Shown piece by piece: positions 1 to 7,892 of a stretch of DNA of 64,000 bases. The notes below the pieces were generated by a model, which was not told the origin of the DNA, did not search any database, and saw nothing but the letters and a program-made list of their open reading frames with translations. Location of the stretch: the NCBI GenBank assembly GCA_038531945.1, contig JBCBBH010000003.1, positions 62,001 to 126,000 on the forward strand. The letters run 5' to 3'. The position numbers and the translations under genes were made by a program. The first letter of the stretch is position 1. Each line of letters begins with the position of its first letter. The stretch is from CALBPI01 sp038531945 (GTDB taxonomy: Bacteria > Pseudomonadota > Gammaproteobacteria > Steroidobacterales > Woeseiaceae).

Positions 1-796
1 GCCAGCGGATGGGTTGCGGCGCTTGTGGTGTTAGCTCCGGAACGGACTTGATGATGGTCTGCTCGGTCGGCAACAGCATCTCAAGTGTGGCGGTGCCGTC
101 CGGATTCGTTTGCCAAAACGTTGTCAGCACCCCATCTCGACGGGTTTGCGGATATCGTATCGGCATCGAACTGGTGACCAGTGTCGTCGGGCGACCCTGG
201 CCGTAGCGCTGGCGCACCTCGTATCGCCCTGGCAGGGTTTGGACATAGATCAAACCGTCCCTGCCCTCGATAAACGACGGCTCGCGCGCCTCACCCGGTT
301 CAAAGGTGACTCTCTGAATATCGGCATCATCGGTTCGTTGTTTCCAGATTTGCGATTGTCCGGATCGATCCGACTCGAACAGTATCGCGGGTTCGGTTGG
401 ATGCCAGCACGGATTGGCGTCGCGCCACGGACCATCGGAGAGGCGACGAATCTCTTGCGTCTCGATATCGATCAGCCAGAGATTGTGTTCGCGCAGTGTG
501 GTGCCGCCGACGGCAATGACCTGTTTCCCGTCCGGTGAAATCCGTGGGTGCGTCAATGCATGTGTCGGTGCGGTCAGTGACTTTGCATTACCGCCGCCCA
601 CCGGGGTTTGCCAGAGCCGCCCGTGCAATCCGAAAACCAGCGTGTCAGTCTCGGCGTGATAGTCGAGCGATAAGTCTTGCCCATGGGTCAACATCAGCTC
701 GGATGCTCCCACGACGCTGTGTGCGCAGAGCACGAAAAGCAGAGCAATCAGGCGTCTAATGCGACTGCTCCGCCAGCAGCGAGGTAACCAGGTCAC
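1..796 (-). CDS. TolB/PD40-type beta-propeller secreted protein, 3' end outside window
   Basis: About 265 codons are visible and the frame stays open to the left edge. The N-terminus is a signal peptide (RRLIALLFVLCAHSVVGA followed by SELML). The mature part has repeated WD40-like/PD40 blades, for example HPRISPDGKQVIAVGG then LWLIDIETQEIRRL, and PCWHPTEPAILFESDRSG then QIWKQ, as in TolB-like periplasmic propellers. Peptidase or amidohydrolase modules often follow such blades, so the missing part could carry an enzyme. The start is uncertain. The GTG at 794-796 is the only good candidate before the signal peptide and lies inside the CPXCG gene, so the two overlap by about 40 bases. This suggests translational coupling at the end of the ggt-pdxH operon. 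Confidence 0.75.
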   Translation of the reverse strand, partial: MTWLPRCWRSSRIRRLIALLFVLCAHSVVGASELMLTHGQDLSLDYHAETDTLVFGLHGRLWQTPVGGGNAKSLTAPTHALTHPRISPDGKQVIAVGGTTLREHNLWLIDIETQEIRRLSDGPWRDANPCWHPTEPAILFESDRSGQSQIWKQRTDDADIQRVTFEPGEAREPSFIEGRDGLIYVQTLPGRYEVRQRYGQGRPTTLVTSSMPIRYPQTRRDGVLTTFWQTNPDGTATLEMLLPTEQTIIKSVPELTPQAPQPIRW

Positions 797-947
797 CTTC
801 GATTGTGACCGTAATCTGGATCGGGCGGCAGCAGACAAAACAGTCCTCGATATAGGACTGATCGCCCGCGGATGTGTCGACGAACACATCGATCGTTTCG
901 CCGCAGTACGGACAATCCGTGGTTTGTTCGTCGAGCATACCGCTCAT
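756..947 (-). CDS. CPXCG-motif small cysteine-rich protein
   Basis: A 63-residue protein with the family pattern of two Cys clusters: CPYCGE near the N-terminus and CFVCCRP about 25 residues later, separated by an acidic stretch (DVFVDTSAGDQSYIED). It is probably a zinc ribbon, and the family function is unknown. The ATG at 945-947 overlaps the TGA of pdxH in an ATGA arrangement, a strong sign of translational coupling. A longer open frame upstream is just the antisense of pdxH shifted by one base, so the short start is preferred. It sits between pdxH and the propeller gene in a minus-strand operon. Confidence 0.85.
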   Translation of the reverse strand: MSGMLDEQTTDCPYCGETIDVFVDTSAGDQSYIEDCFVCCRPIQITVTIEGDLVTSLLAEQSH

Positions 948-1585
948 GGTTGTAGTCGCTGCCCTCGCCATGGCGTTACCGGCTCGGAGTCGATGGACCT
1001 TAGAAAGCGCGCTCTGTCGTGGACGCGGCCGCTGCCCTCGACCCACAGCTCGCAATACTCAGCGGTGATTCGGTAGCCACCCCAATGCTCTGGTCGCGGG
1101 ATCTCGCGATCGCCGTGTGCAGCATTGCGTTTGTCGAACTGTTTCAGGAGTGCAGCTCGGCTCTCGATCGGTTCACTCTGGTCGCTCGCCCATGCGCCCA
1201 TTTGACTCAGTCGGGGTCGCGTTGCGAAATAAGTGTCGTTGCTGGTGGCATCGAGAGCAGCGGCTTTGCCCTGAATGCGTACCTGGCGGCCCTGATGGTC
1301 CCAATGAAACACCAGCGCGACTTGATTATGCGCGGTCAGCGCACGCGACTTCCTTGACCGATAGTTCGTAAAGAAGTCGATGGTGCCCGCCTCGGCATCG
1401 AACCGTTTGCAGAGGACGATGCGCGCAGACAGCGTGCCGTCGGTGTCTTGCGTTGCGAGCGTCATCGCGTTTGGATTCGGCTGATTGCGTGCATTGCGCG
1501 CGTCGTCGAGCCATTGTCCAACGATTTCCATCGGATTAGCGGGCAGTTCGTCCGGCAAAAAGTCTGCTGCGACCTGATCTGTCAT
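944..1585 (-). CDS. pdxH: Pyridoxamine 5'-phosphate oxidase
   Basis: FMN-dependent oxidase making pyridoxal 5'-phosphate from PNP or PMP in the cytosol, the last step of vitamin B6 synthesis and salvage. At 213 residues it has the normal length. Recognisable blocks are NAMTLATQDTDGTLSARIVLCK (FMN phosphate contact), the FFTNYRSRKSRAL block, RPRLSQMGAWASDQS, and the C-terminal signature PEHWGGYRI followed by HDRARFLR and a final RLQP, all typical of PdxH. It lies 16 bases downstream of the ggt stop and overlaps the next gene by four bases, so it is the second gene of a minus-strand operon. Confidence 0.95.
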   Translation of the reverse strand: MTDQVAADFLPDELPANPMEIVGQWLDDARNARNQPNPNAMTLATQDTDGTLSARIVLCKRFDAEAGTIDFFTNYRSRKSRALTAHNQVALVFHWDHQGRQVRIQGKAAALDATSNDTYFATRPRLSQMGAWASDQSEPIESRAALLKQFDKRNAAHGDREIPRPEHWGGYRITAEYCELWVEGSGRVHDRARFLRSIDSEPVTPWRGQRLQP

Positions 1586-1601
1586 TTCCAGTCTCCGTAA
1601 G

Positions 1602-3149
1602 TTAGCGTCCGCGATCTTCGACGGTCACGCCACCGATTCGGCGTGGGTCAGCAACAGCGATCAATTCACCCGCTTCACCGACCGTGCCGGCTGCGCCGAC
1701 GCCGCCAAAAAACATGTTCTTCGTGTCATGTTCCCGCACTTCCAGGTGGTTCGCATTGAAATTCGCGCCGGGTTCGGCGTGCAGTATAGACCGATGTTTG
1801 TCGTCCTTGGCGTCCGCTTCCAATGCCATTTCGACGTGCCAGCGCGGTGCAGCAATCGCCGCTTCGATATCAAGTTGCCCAGACAGGAATGGCATCAACG
1901 TCTGCAGCATCGCACTAGTAATCCGATCGGCGCCCGGGCTGCCGATCGCGAGCACCGCATCTGCACGTCGTGCCACGGCTGGCGCCATGTTGGTGGGCAG
2001 TGTCGCGCCGGCGGGACCTGCGTCGAGCCCGCGGCGATTCAGTTCAATCTCGCCTAGACAGTTGTTCAACCAGAGTCCGGTTCCTTCGGGTATCTCACCG
2101 CATCCGTAACCTGCCGATGCTGTGATGGCGCAAGCCAGACCGTGACTATCCGCGGCCGATGTATGCACGGTGTTTGCACTCCGATAATGCGGCAGCTGTT
2201 GGTGCTGTGCCGCATCGAGCAGCGCGCGCGTTGTTGCGGGCAGGTCAGTCGCAAAGTCGATGTGCTGGCGTCGATAGGCTAGACCCCGGCGCATCGCATC
2301 TACAGGGTCTGTTCCCGCGGCGGTCAGCGTGAGCAGTGCGGCGAGCATGCATCCACCGATTGAAGGCGGTGGCGGCAATGCCAGCGTCCAACCGTCGCTG
2401 TTGTGCTTTAGTGCAGGTCGAATTTCCGGCTCGAACGATTCGAGATCTTGACGGGTGATATTGCCCCCGCCGGCCTGAACATGGCTGATCAGAGCCCTGC
2501 CGATATCACCTTTATAAAACGCGTCGACACCTTCCTTGGCAATCAGTGCGAGACTGTCGGCCAACCCGGGGACGACAATAAGGTCGCCAGCGTCGGCGAG
2601 CTGTTCGCAATCCGGGTGCAGGGCACGAAAACCGGCAACGCTTCGCCCGAAAATTTTTCTGCCCGAAAACTTCAGATAATGGTGGCAAGCGCTCGGCAAG
2701 GGAAACCCGCCGCGACATAGCTCGATGGCAGGTTCCAGGCAGGCGCTCCATGGCAGCGCACCGTATCGACGATGGAGTTCTGCGAGCGCCGCCGGCGTCC
2801 CGGGGACTGCAACGCTGGCTGCGCCGATGACGGTGGTTACGCCACCACCGTATTTCATATGCACTGCGTCGCCGGAGTTACGCGCAGCGTCATCAGCGCC
2901 GAGCCCAGGCACTCGCGCATAGCCGTCAATGCAAAGTGGATTTTGTCCGGGTTCCCAGATCGTAATGTACGCGCCACCAGCAAGCGCGCAGACGCCTGGC
3001 TCCGTGTTGACGCTGACGAATGCGGCGGCGATTGCTGCATCAACGGCGTTACCACCTTCGCGAATCACTCGGGTCGCCGCATCGGTGGCGACGCTCGAAC
3101 TGCTCGCTACAGCGACGCGCCCGTTTTTCGGTTGATCCGTTCCCGGCAT
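1602..3149 (-). CDS. ggt: Gamma-glutamyltransferase family Ntn-hydrolase
   Basis: About 515 residues. The self-processing nucleophile is the Thr in NTVHTSAADSHG (near residue 327), placed by the spacing to the conserved Asp seven residues later. The GLWLNN block and the IGSPGADRI block that follow fit the small-subunit oxyanion and substrate contacts. The N-terminal part has the GGNAVDAAIAAAFVSVNTEPG signature. No signal peptide is seen, so unlike E. coli Ggt it may be cytosolic. The family cleaves or transfers gamma-glutamyl groups, chiefly of glutathione, but this divergent branch could have another substrate. The start is ambiguous: ATG at 3147-3149 is used, and a GTG six codons upstream (3167) is possible. 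First gene of the ggt-pdxH operon. Confidence 0.85.
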   Translation of the reverse strand: MPGTDQPKNGRVAVASSSSVATDAATRVIREGGNAVDAAIAAAFVSVNTEPGVCALAGGAYITIWEPGQNPLCIDGYARVPGLGADDAARNSGDAVHMKYGGGVTTVIGAASVAVPGTPAALAELHRRYGALPWSACLEPAIELCRGGFPLPSACHHYLKFSGRKIFGRSVAGFRALHPDCEQLADAGDLIVVPGLADSLALIAKEGVDAFYKGDIGRALISHVQAGGGNITRQDLESFEPEIRPALKHNSDGWTLALPPPPSIGGCMLAALLTLTAAGTDPVDAMRRGLAYRRQHIDFATDLPATTRALLDAAQHQQLPHYRSANTVHTSAADSHGLACAITASAGYGCGEIPEGTGLWLNNCLGEIELNRRGLDAGPAGATLPTNMAPAVARRADAVLAIGSPGADRITSAMLQTLMPFLSGQLDIEAAIAAPRWHVEMALEADAKDDKHRSILHAEPGANFNANHLEVREHDTKNMFFGGVGAAGTVGEAGELIAVADPRRIGGVTVEDRGR

Positions 3150-3270
3150 AGCGGCGCATGGTTGCACGGCTTGACGGGTCTGTCACGCAAGGCGGCGTGA
3201 CGATTCAGCAGCCGTTCATCGTGCGCCCTGCAAGATGCACCCGAGTCTGCAGGAAACGTAGGAGAGCCCC

Positions 3271-3660
3271 ATGTTAAAAACCGCTGCAATTATCGCAACC
3301 GCTGTGGTCGCACTCAGCGGCACACAGGTGGCCCACGCTCATGGCCGCGACGACCATCGTGCCGATCGGCATGCTGCGAACGCGCACTATCACACGGGTG
3401 ACCGTCGATTCGAAAGACGTGTAGTCCGTCGTGCCGATCGCCGTGCGCAACGTCGACACTGGCGACAGGATCGCTGGATCGCAGAGCACCGCCGCTTCTT
3501 ATACGACGGACGCTCGTTTCGCCATCGCCACGGGCGCGTTGGCTGGCACTGGCACCGTGCACCGCGTTACCGCTCGCCTGTGGTCGGCCACGTATGTGAT
3601 CTCGACGGCCGGTGCTACGTAAAACGTGGTGGCAGGATCATCTATCGCCTGCGACCGTGA
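3271..3660 (+). CDS. Small secreted Arg/His-rich protein
   Basis: 129 residues. A clear signal peptide (MLKTAAIIATAVVALSGTQ, cleavage after VAHA near residue 23) is followed by a region dominated by His, Arg and Asp. The C-terminal third ends in a small domain with two Cys (CDLDGRC), which could form a disulfide, and a YxxR-type end. The composition resembles RcnB-like periplasmic proteins or metal or polyanion binders, but no family signature is certain. The start is well supported by an AGGAGAG ribosome-binding site seven bases before the ATG. Monocistronic; a hairpin follows at 3686-3715. Confidence 0.7.
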   Translation: MLKTAAIIATAVVALSGTQVAHAHGRDDHRADRHAANAHYHTGDRRFERRVVRRADRRAQRRHWRQDRWIAEHRRFLYDGRSFRHRHGRVGWHWHRAPRYRSPVVGHVCDLDGRCYVKRGGRIIYRLRP

Positions 3661-3685
3661 CAACAGTAGCTTAGTGAGATCGCCT

Positions 3686-3715
3686 GAAGGTCGTGCCGGT
3701 CGCGGCGCGACCTTC
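3686..3715 (+). terminator. Hairpin after the Arg/His-rich gene
   Basis: Eight-base perfect stem (GAAGGTCG / CGACCTTC) around a 14-base GC-rich loop, 25 bases after the stop codon. There is no U-tract, so it may be a weak terminator or an mRNA-stabilising 3' end. Its position also argues that the diguanylate cyclase gene starts downstream of it rather than at the upstream GTG inside the stem. Confidence 0.4.
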
Positions 3716-4856
3716 ATCTCGCGACAACCCAGGGGTTTTGTGCGACCCTCAATACGTGGCGTTCGAACCGGACAACGAGCAGAAACTCCTCGCATTGATT
3801 CGCACCATGCAGAGCGAGGCTCGAAACAACGAGCAACTGTTGGCACGCTCCCAGGCGCGCGAGCTGTCGATTCTGACAGCAGACAGTTTGCACACACTGT
3901 TCGCCCGACTCACGCACGGACTTCGCGACAGCTTCAGCCTTGAGCGCGTCACGCTGGTGCTGTGCGATCCCGATCACGAGATCCGCCACTTGCTAATCGC
4001 CGACGGTGGGCCGGACTCGGTGCCACCCGAGGTCAAATTCTTCGATACATTGAGCGGACTAACGCCCCAATACGCCGCACTGAATCGACCGTGGCTTGGG
4101 CCATTTCGCGCGGTAGATCATCAGCTGATCGCAGGTCGCGGAACTTTCGGCAGTCTCGCCATTCTGGGTCTACGACGCCAGGACAAACTGATCGGCAGCG
4201 CGAACTTGTTGAGCGCGGATGCGCATCGCTACCAGCGAGCGTTGGCACGTGACTTCTTGACGCACCTCGCTGTCATCGCATCGTTTGCGTTGGAGAACAC
4301 CGTTAACCGGGCCCGACTGTTGCGCAGCGGGTTCACCGATGTGCTGACCGGTTGGTACAACCGACGCTACCTGCAAGTTCGCCTCAATGAGGAGGTGGCG
4401 CGCGCTCGACGGCATCGCCTGCCGTTATGTTGTCTGTTTCTGGATATTGACCATTTCAAAGCTGTGAACGACCAGTTCGGTCACCACGCGGGCGATGTGG
4501 TGCTGGCCGAATGCGCTCATCGAATCGACGCACAAATTCGATCGAGCGATGTAGCGGCTCGCTATGGCGGTGAGGAGTTTGTGATTCTGCTGCCGGAAAC
4601 CGGGGTTGAAGATGCTCTGTCGTTGGCGGAGCGAATCCGCGAAGCCGTCGCTGCTCGCGCTATCGAGATTCCGGGTGAAAAGCCGCTATCAATCACTGTA
4701 TCGGTCGGTGTCGCGTGTGCGTTGGTGTACGAGACATCCGGTGATTTGAAAACGCTCGGCGAACGATTGATCCGGCGCGCCGATCTTGCGATGTACGCGG
4801 CAAAGTCAGCAGGTCGAAATCAGGTTCGTGCCGCTGCCGACGAGTCGGATACCTAG
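3693..4856 (+). CDS. Diguanylate cyclase with N-terminal DUF484/GAF-like domain
   Basis: Up to 387 residues. An N-terminal helix (NEQKLLALIRTMQSEARNNE) and a GAF-like sensory domain (about 60-205) of DUF484 type precede a GGDEF domain (about 210-380). The active-site loop reads GGEEF (residues 292-296), a functional variant. RSSD lies five residues before it and matches the RxxD inhibitory site for cyclic di-GMP feedback. The enzyme should make cyclic di-GMP from two GTP. The start is uncertain: the given coordinate is the farthest GTG, which falls inside the preceding hairpin. A TTG at 3738 next to AGGGG or a GTG at 3756 are later options that keep all recognisable domains. It ends convergently on a permease remnant, with stop codons overlapping by two bases. 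Confidence 0.85.
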   Translation: MPVAARPSSRDNPGVLCDPQYVAFEPDNEQKLLALIRTMQSEARNNEQLLARSQARELSILTADSLHTLFARLTHGLRDSFSLERVTLVLCDPDHEIRHLLIADGGPDSVPPEVKFFDTLSGLTPQYAALNRPWLGPFRAVDHQLIAGRGTFGSLAILGLRRQDKLIGSANLLSADAHRYQRALARDFLTHLAVIASFALENTVNRARLLRSGFTDVLTGWYNRRYLQVRLNEEVARARRHRLPLCCLFLDIDHFKAVNDQFGHHAGDVVLAECAHRIDAQIRSSDVAARYGGEEFVILLPETGVEDALSLAERIREAVAARAIEIPGEKPLSITVSVGVACALVYETSGDLKTLGERLIRRADLAMYAAKSAGRNQVRAAADESDT

Positions 4857-5119
4857 TCTCTGCCAGGTTGGTAGCGCTGGCGCAAAAGATACAAAAACAC
4901 CGGTACTCCGATCATCGCAGTCAGGGTGCCGACCGGTAATTGTCTTGGTGCGAACACGGTATGTGACAACGCGTCCGCGAAGCAGAGCAGGCATCCACCT
5001 GCCAGCACGGCCCCGGGGATCAGGGCTCGATGACGAACGCCGGTGAAATGCCGAACAAGGTGAGGGACCACGAGCCCGACGAAGCCAATACTTCCCGCGA
5101 CGGTGACGGTGCGGATTCG
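4853..5119 (-). pseudogene. C-terminal remnant of a BtuC/FecCD-type ABC transporter permease
   Basis: About 88 residues match only the last quarter of the FecCD/BtuC permease family: TVTVAGSIGFVGLVVPHLVRH, then ALIPGAVLAGG, ADALSHTVFAPRQLPVGTLT and IGVPVFLYLLR. Full-length members have about 330 residues and 9-10 helices. Here the homology stops at about 5119, and upstream lies only a short unrelated frame and then rppH on the other strand. No ATP-binding or substrate-binding partner is nearby. This is best read as the leftover of a deleted vitamin B12 or siderophore importer, truncated at its 5' side. The frame itself is still intact, so the deletion may be recent or the fragment may be under weak constraint. 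Confidence 0.8.
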
Positions 5120-5192
5120 GTCGAAGAGTGTGACACGTTGTGTTGGAGCCTCGCGATGGTTGTGAAAGAATAGCCGCCAGGAGTGTTCACGC

Positions 5193-5774
5193 ATGAGTTC
5201 TGATCTCATCGACGACGAGGGCTACCGCGCCAACGTCGGAATTATCGTGGCGAACGATGCAGGCAGGTTGCTGCTTGCAGGGCGGGCCGGCCGCAAGGGC
5301 TGGCAGTTCCCGCAAGGCGGTGTTGCGCCTGGCGAATCCGCCGAGGAGGCGATGTACCGCGAGCTCGAGGAGGAGCTGGGCTTGCGTGCGCATGACGTGG
5401 AGCTGCTCGGCTGCACAGACGAATGGATCCCGTACCGACTCCCGGAGCGTTATGTGCGGCGCCATTCAAAGCCCCTGTGTATCGGTCAAAAACAGCGCTG
5501 GTTCATGTTGCGACTGATCAGTGATGACAGCGCGATGCGCTTTGACTTGACCGACAAACCCGAGTTCGACCGTTGGCGTTGGGTTGATTATTGGCGGCCG
5601 GTCAACGAAGTGATCTATTTCAAGCGACGCGTCTACGCGCGTGCGCTTCATGAGCTCGCGACCTACGTGCATCCGGATGGGCCGCCGCCGCAGCCGCGCT
5701 GGTGGCCGCACCGCTGGCGCTCCGTATTTCGCAAGGATCTCAAGCGGGCAGGGCTGCTCAAGTCGAATAGCTGA
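5193..5774 (+). CDS. rppH: RNA 5'-pyrophosphohydrolase RppH
   Basis: Nudix hydrolase of 193 residues that removes pyrophosphate from mRNA 5' ends to start decay. The Nudix box is complete: GGVAPGESAEEAMYRELEEELGL (GX5EX7REXXEEXG). The N-terminus (YRANVGIIVANDAGRLLLAGR, then WQFPQGGV) and the WRWVDYW and YFKRRVY blocks are typical of proteobacterial RppH. The tail after about residue 165 is Trp/Arg/Pro-rich and variable. A CAGGAGTG ribosome-binding site precedes the ATG. It stands alone between the permease remnant and hemJ. Confidence 0.93.
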   Translation: MSSDLIDDEGYRANVGIIVANDAGRLLLAGRAGRKGWQFPQGGVAPGESAEEAMYRELEEELGLRAHDVELLGCTDEWIPYRLPERYVRRHSKPLCIGQKQRWFMLRLISDDSAMRFDLTDKPEFDRWRWVDYWRPVNEVIYFKRRVYARALHELATYVHPDGPPPQPRWWPHRWRSVFRKDLKRAGLLKSNS

Positions 5775-5782
5775 TTTTCGAC

Positions 5783-6205
5783 CTAGAACGGTTTCAGCAC
5801 GGCGAGACCGATGATCCCCAACAGGAACAACACCGGCACCTCATTGTACAAACGCAGCCACTTATCGCTGTGCGTGCAGGTGCCGCCCGCGAGCGCGCGC
5901 ATAATGCGCTTGCAGTTGTAGTGGTAGGCGAACAAGCCAACCAACAACACGAGTTTGGCGTGGAACCACCCCACCTTGAACAGCGCCGGATTGACCCACA
6001 GCAGGCCGAGGCCGAGCACGAGGGTCGCGGCAGCACCGATGCTCATCAGGCCATAGAGCCGCCGCTCCATGACGATGAACCGCTCGTGTGAAATCGTGTC
6101 GGTCGCCGCTCGGTGGTAGATGAACAATCGCGGCAGATAGAAGATGCCAGCAAACCACGTCACCATGGACGCAATATGCAACGCTTTGAGCGTCAGATAG
6201 GTCAT
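5783..6205 (-). CDS. hemJ: Protoporphyrinogen IX oxidase HemJ
   Basis: 140-residue membrane protein with four predicted helices. The conserved N-terminal block LKALHIASMVTWFAGIFYLPRLFIYH carries the invariant heme-ligand-type His (residue 10), and WFHAKLVLLVGLFAYH holds the conserved Lys and His. HemJ oxidises protoporphyrinogen IX to protoporphyrin IX in the inner membrane, the penultimate step of heme synthesis in bacteria without HemG or HemY. Its stop lies eight bases from the convergent rppH stop. Confidence 0.9.
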   Translation of the reverse strand: MTYLTLKALHIASMVTWFAGIFYLPRLFIYHRAATDTISHERFIVMERRLYGLMSIGAAATLVLGLGLLWVNPALFKVGWFHAKLVLLVGLFAYHYNCKRIMRALAGGTCTHSDKWLRLYNEVPVLFLLGIIGLAVLKPF

Positions 6206-6312
6206 ATTGATCAGATTCTCATGCTAAACGGCAGAATTGTGATGCATGCCGCTTCAAATATCCCCGTCGCGAAGCGTACCATGATGATTATGTTGAGCGA
6301 GTACCCAAACCC

Positions 6313-7035
6313 ATGAATCAACCGCGAATGGTCCTGCGCCCGGATTCGTCGAGTCGGTCGCGCCTGTTGCTGGCGATCGTGGTGATCGCGGTCTTGGGTG
6401 GCGGTTATCTGTTGTACGAAATGGGGCGGTATCACGCCGGCTTCAACATCGTTGCAACGACTGAACAAATCGACAATCTTGAGACTCGCGTGACGATGCT
6501 GGAGCGCGAGAACGCCGACCTGAACGAGCAGAAAATTCAGCTGGAAACACTGTCGAAAACCGAACAGGAAACCTATCGAGAAGTCGGCGGCACACTCCGA
6601 GAGCTACAAAACAAGATTCAGGAGCAGCGTGAGGCCATCGCATTTTACCGTGGCATCATTTCGCCCGGTGAGAGCGAGAGTGGGTTACGGATTCAGGACC
6701 TCCAGGTCGTGCGAGGCAGCGAAGAGGCGCACTACAGCCTGCGCATGGTGTTGGTACAGGTCAAACAGCACCATCGTCAGGTCTACGGCAAAGTGGAAGT
6801 GACCGTCGATGGCGCCAGAAATGGCGAACGAGTTACGTTGCCGCTGAGATCACTGCTGCCCGAAGGCGGTAGTGCGAAGTGGACATATGGATTCCGTTAT
6901 TTCCAGGATTTCGATCGGGAGCTTGAGCTGCCGGATGGATTCCGACCCGAAAAAATACATGTCGAGCTCGCACCCAGCGGACGCGGCAATCAAGGCATTC
7001 GTCAGAGCTTCGACTGGACAACGGCCAGCAGCTAG
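6313..7035 (+). CDS. Single-pass coiled-coil membrane protein (DUF6776-like)
   Basis: 240 residues: a short cytoplasmic N-terminus, one transmembrane segment (LLLAIVVIAVLGGGYLLYEM, about 20-39), a coiled coil (about 55-115, rich in Glu, Leu and Gln with NLETRVTMLERENADLNEQ) and a C-terminal beta-rich domain. The gene sits 21 bases upstream of bactofilin and ahead of erpA, an arrangement I know from other gammaproteobacteria. The family function is unknown, and a scaffold partner for the bactofilin polymer at the membrane is a reasonable inference. The family label comes from memory and should be checked. Confidence 0.75.
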   Translation: MNQPRMVLRPDSSSRSRLLLAIVVIAVLGGGYLLYEMGRYHAGFNIVATTEQIDNLETRVTMLERENADLNEQKIQLETLSKTEQETYREVGGTLRELQNKIQEQREAIAFYRGIISPGESESGLRIQDLQVVRGSEEAHYSLRMVLVQVKQHHRQVYGKVEVTVDGARNGERVTLPLRSLLPEGGSAKWTYGFRYFQDFDRELELPDGFRPEKIHVELAPSGRGNQGIRQSFDWTTASS

Positions 7036-7056
7036 GGCTTTCAGGAGGGGATAAGC

Positions 7057-7470
7057 ATGTTTTCGAACAAACGGCGCAAGAATCTATCGATTGAGACGTT
7101 GGTCGGGGCGAGCACCCGCATTGAGGGAGATTTGAACTTTACGGGCGCGAGCCACGTCGACGGCATCGTTAACGGCGGTGTGACCGCGACCGGCGACTCC
7201 AACTCGACGCTCAGCGTGAGCGAGCGGGGCGAGATCCACGGCAATGTCAGCGCCCCGCACGTCGTTCTCAACGGCCTGGTCAAGGGTGACGTCAACGCCC
7301 ATCAGCGTGTGGAGCTCGGACCGACCGCGCGAGTGATCGGTAACGTCTATTACAACCTGATCGAGATGGCCATCGGTGCAGAAATCAACGGCAAGCTGGT
7401 GCACCAGGGTGATGCCGTCGAAGGGTCCGAGCCAGCTCCGGTGCCAGATGCGGAGCCGCAACAGGCTTGA
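7057..7470 (+). CDS. Bactofilin (polymer-forming cytoskeletal protein)
   Basis: 137 residues. The core (about 15-115) is a right-handed beta-helix of the bactofilin family, visible as short repeating turns with Gly at regular spacing: GASTRIEGDLNFTGASHVDG, then VNGGVTATGDSNSTLSVSERGE, IHGNVSAPHVVLNGLVKGDV, and ARVIGNVYYNLIEMAIGAEINGKL. The ends are short and disordered, with a Pro/Glu/Ala tail. Bactofilins self-assemble into non-nucleotide filaments on the inner membrane and take part in cell shape and local wall synthesis. An AGGAGG site precedes the ATG. It is probably co-transcribed with the upstream coiled-coil membrane gene. Confidence 0.92.
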   Translation: MFSNKRRKNLSIETLVGASTRIEGDLNFTGASHVDGIVNGGVTATGDSNSTLSVSERGEIHGNVSAPHVVLNGLVKGDVNAHQRVELGPTARVIGNVYYNLIEMAIGAEINGKLVHQGDAVEGSEPAPVPDAEPQQA

Positions 7471-7526
7471 AACTTGACGGGTCTGGTATCATCTAACTCA
7501 ACTCAAGACCTCAATGTGAGTTCACT

Positions 7527-7892
7527 ATGACGGTTCACACACAGACGCCTGGGAGCACGCCAGACGCGCCATTGATTTTCACCGATTCTGCGGCGAGCAA
7601 AGTCGGGCAGCTACTGGCCGAAGAGGAAAACCCCGAGCTGAAGCTTCGGGTGTTCATCAGCGGCGGCGGGTGCTCGGGCTTCCAATACGGATTTACATTC
7701 GACGAGAAGCTCGAAGAGGGCGACATGACGGTCGAAAAGGACGGCGTAATGCTGGTGGTTGATCCCATGAGCGTTCAGTACCTGATCGGCGCAGAGATCG
7801 ACTATAAGGAAGATCTCGAAGGCGCACAGTTCATCATTAGAAATCCTAACGCCACCACAACCTGTGGTTGCGGATCTTCATTCTCCGTCTGA
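7527..7892 (+). CDS. erpA: Iron-sulfur cluster insertion protein ErpA
   Basis: A-type carrier of 121 residues with the three cluster-binding cysteines: one in GGGCSGFQYGF and two in the C-terminal CGCGSSFSV. The NPNATTTCGCG context and the short N-terminal extension fit ErpA rather than IscA. It hands 4Fe-4S clusters to apo-enzymes such as IspG and IspH. It lies 56 bases after bactofilin, and its 3' end overlaps the start of ppx by 29 bases in another frame. Confidence 0.92.
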   Translation: MTVHTQTPGSTPDAPLIFTDSAASKVGQLLAEEENPELKLRVFISGGGCSGFQYGFTFDEKLEEGDMTVEKDGVMLVVDPMSVQYLIGAEIDYKEDLEGAQFIIRNPNATTTCGCGSSFSV

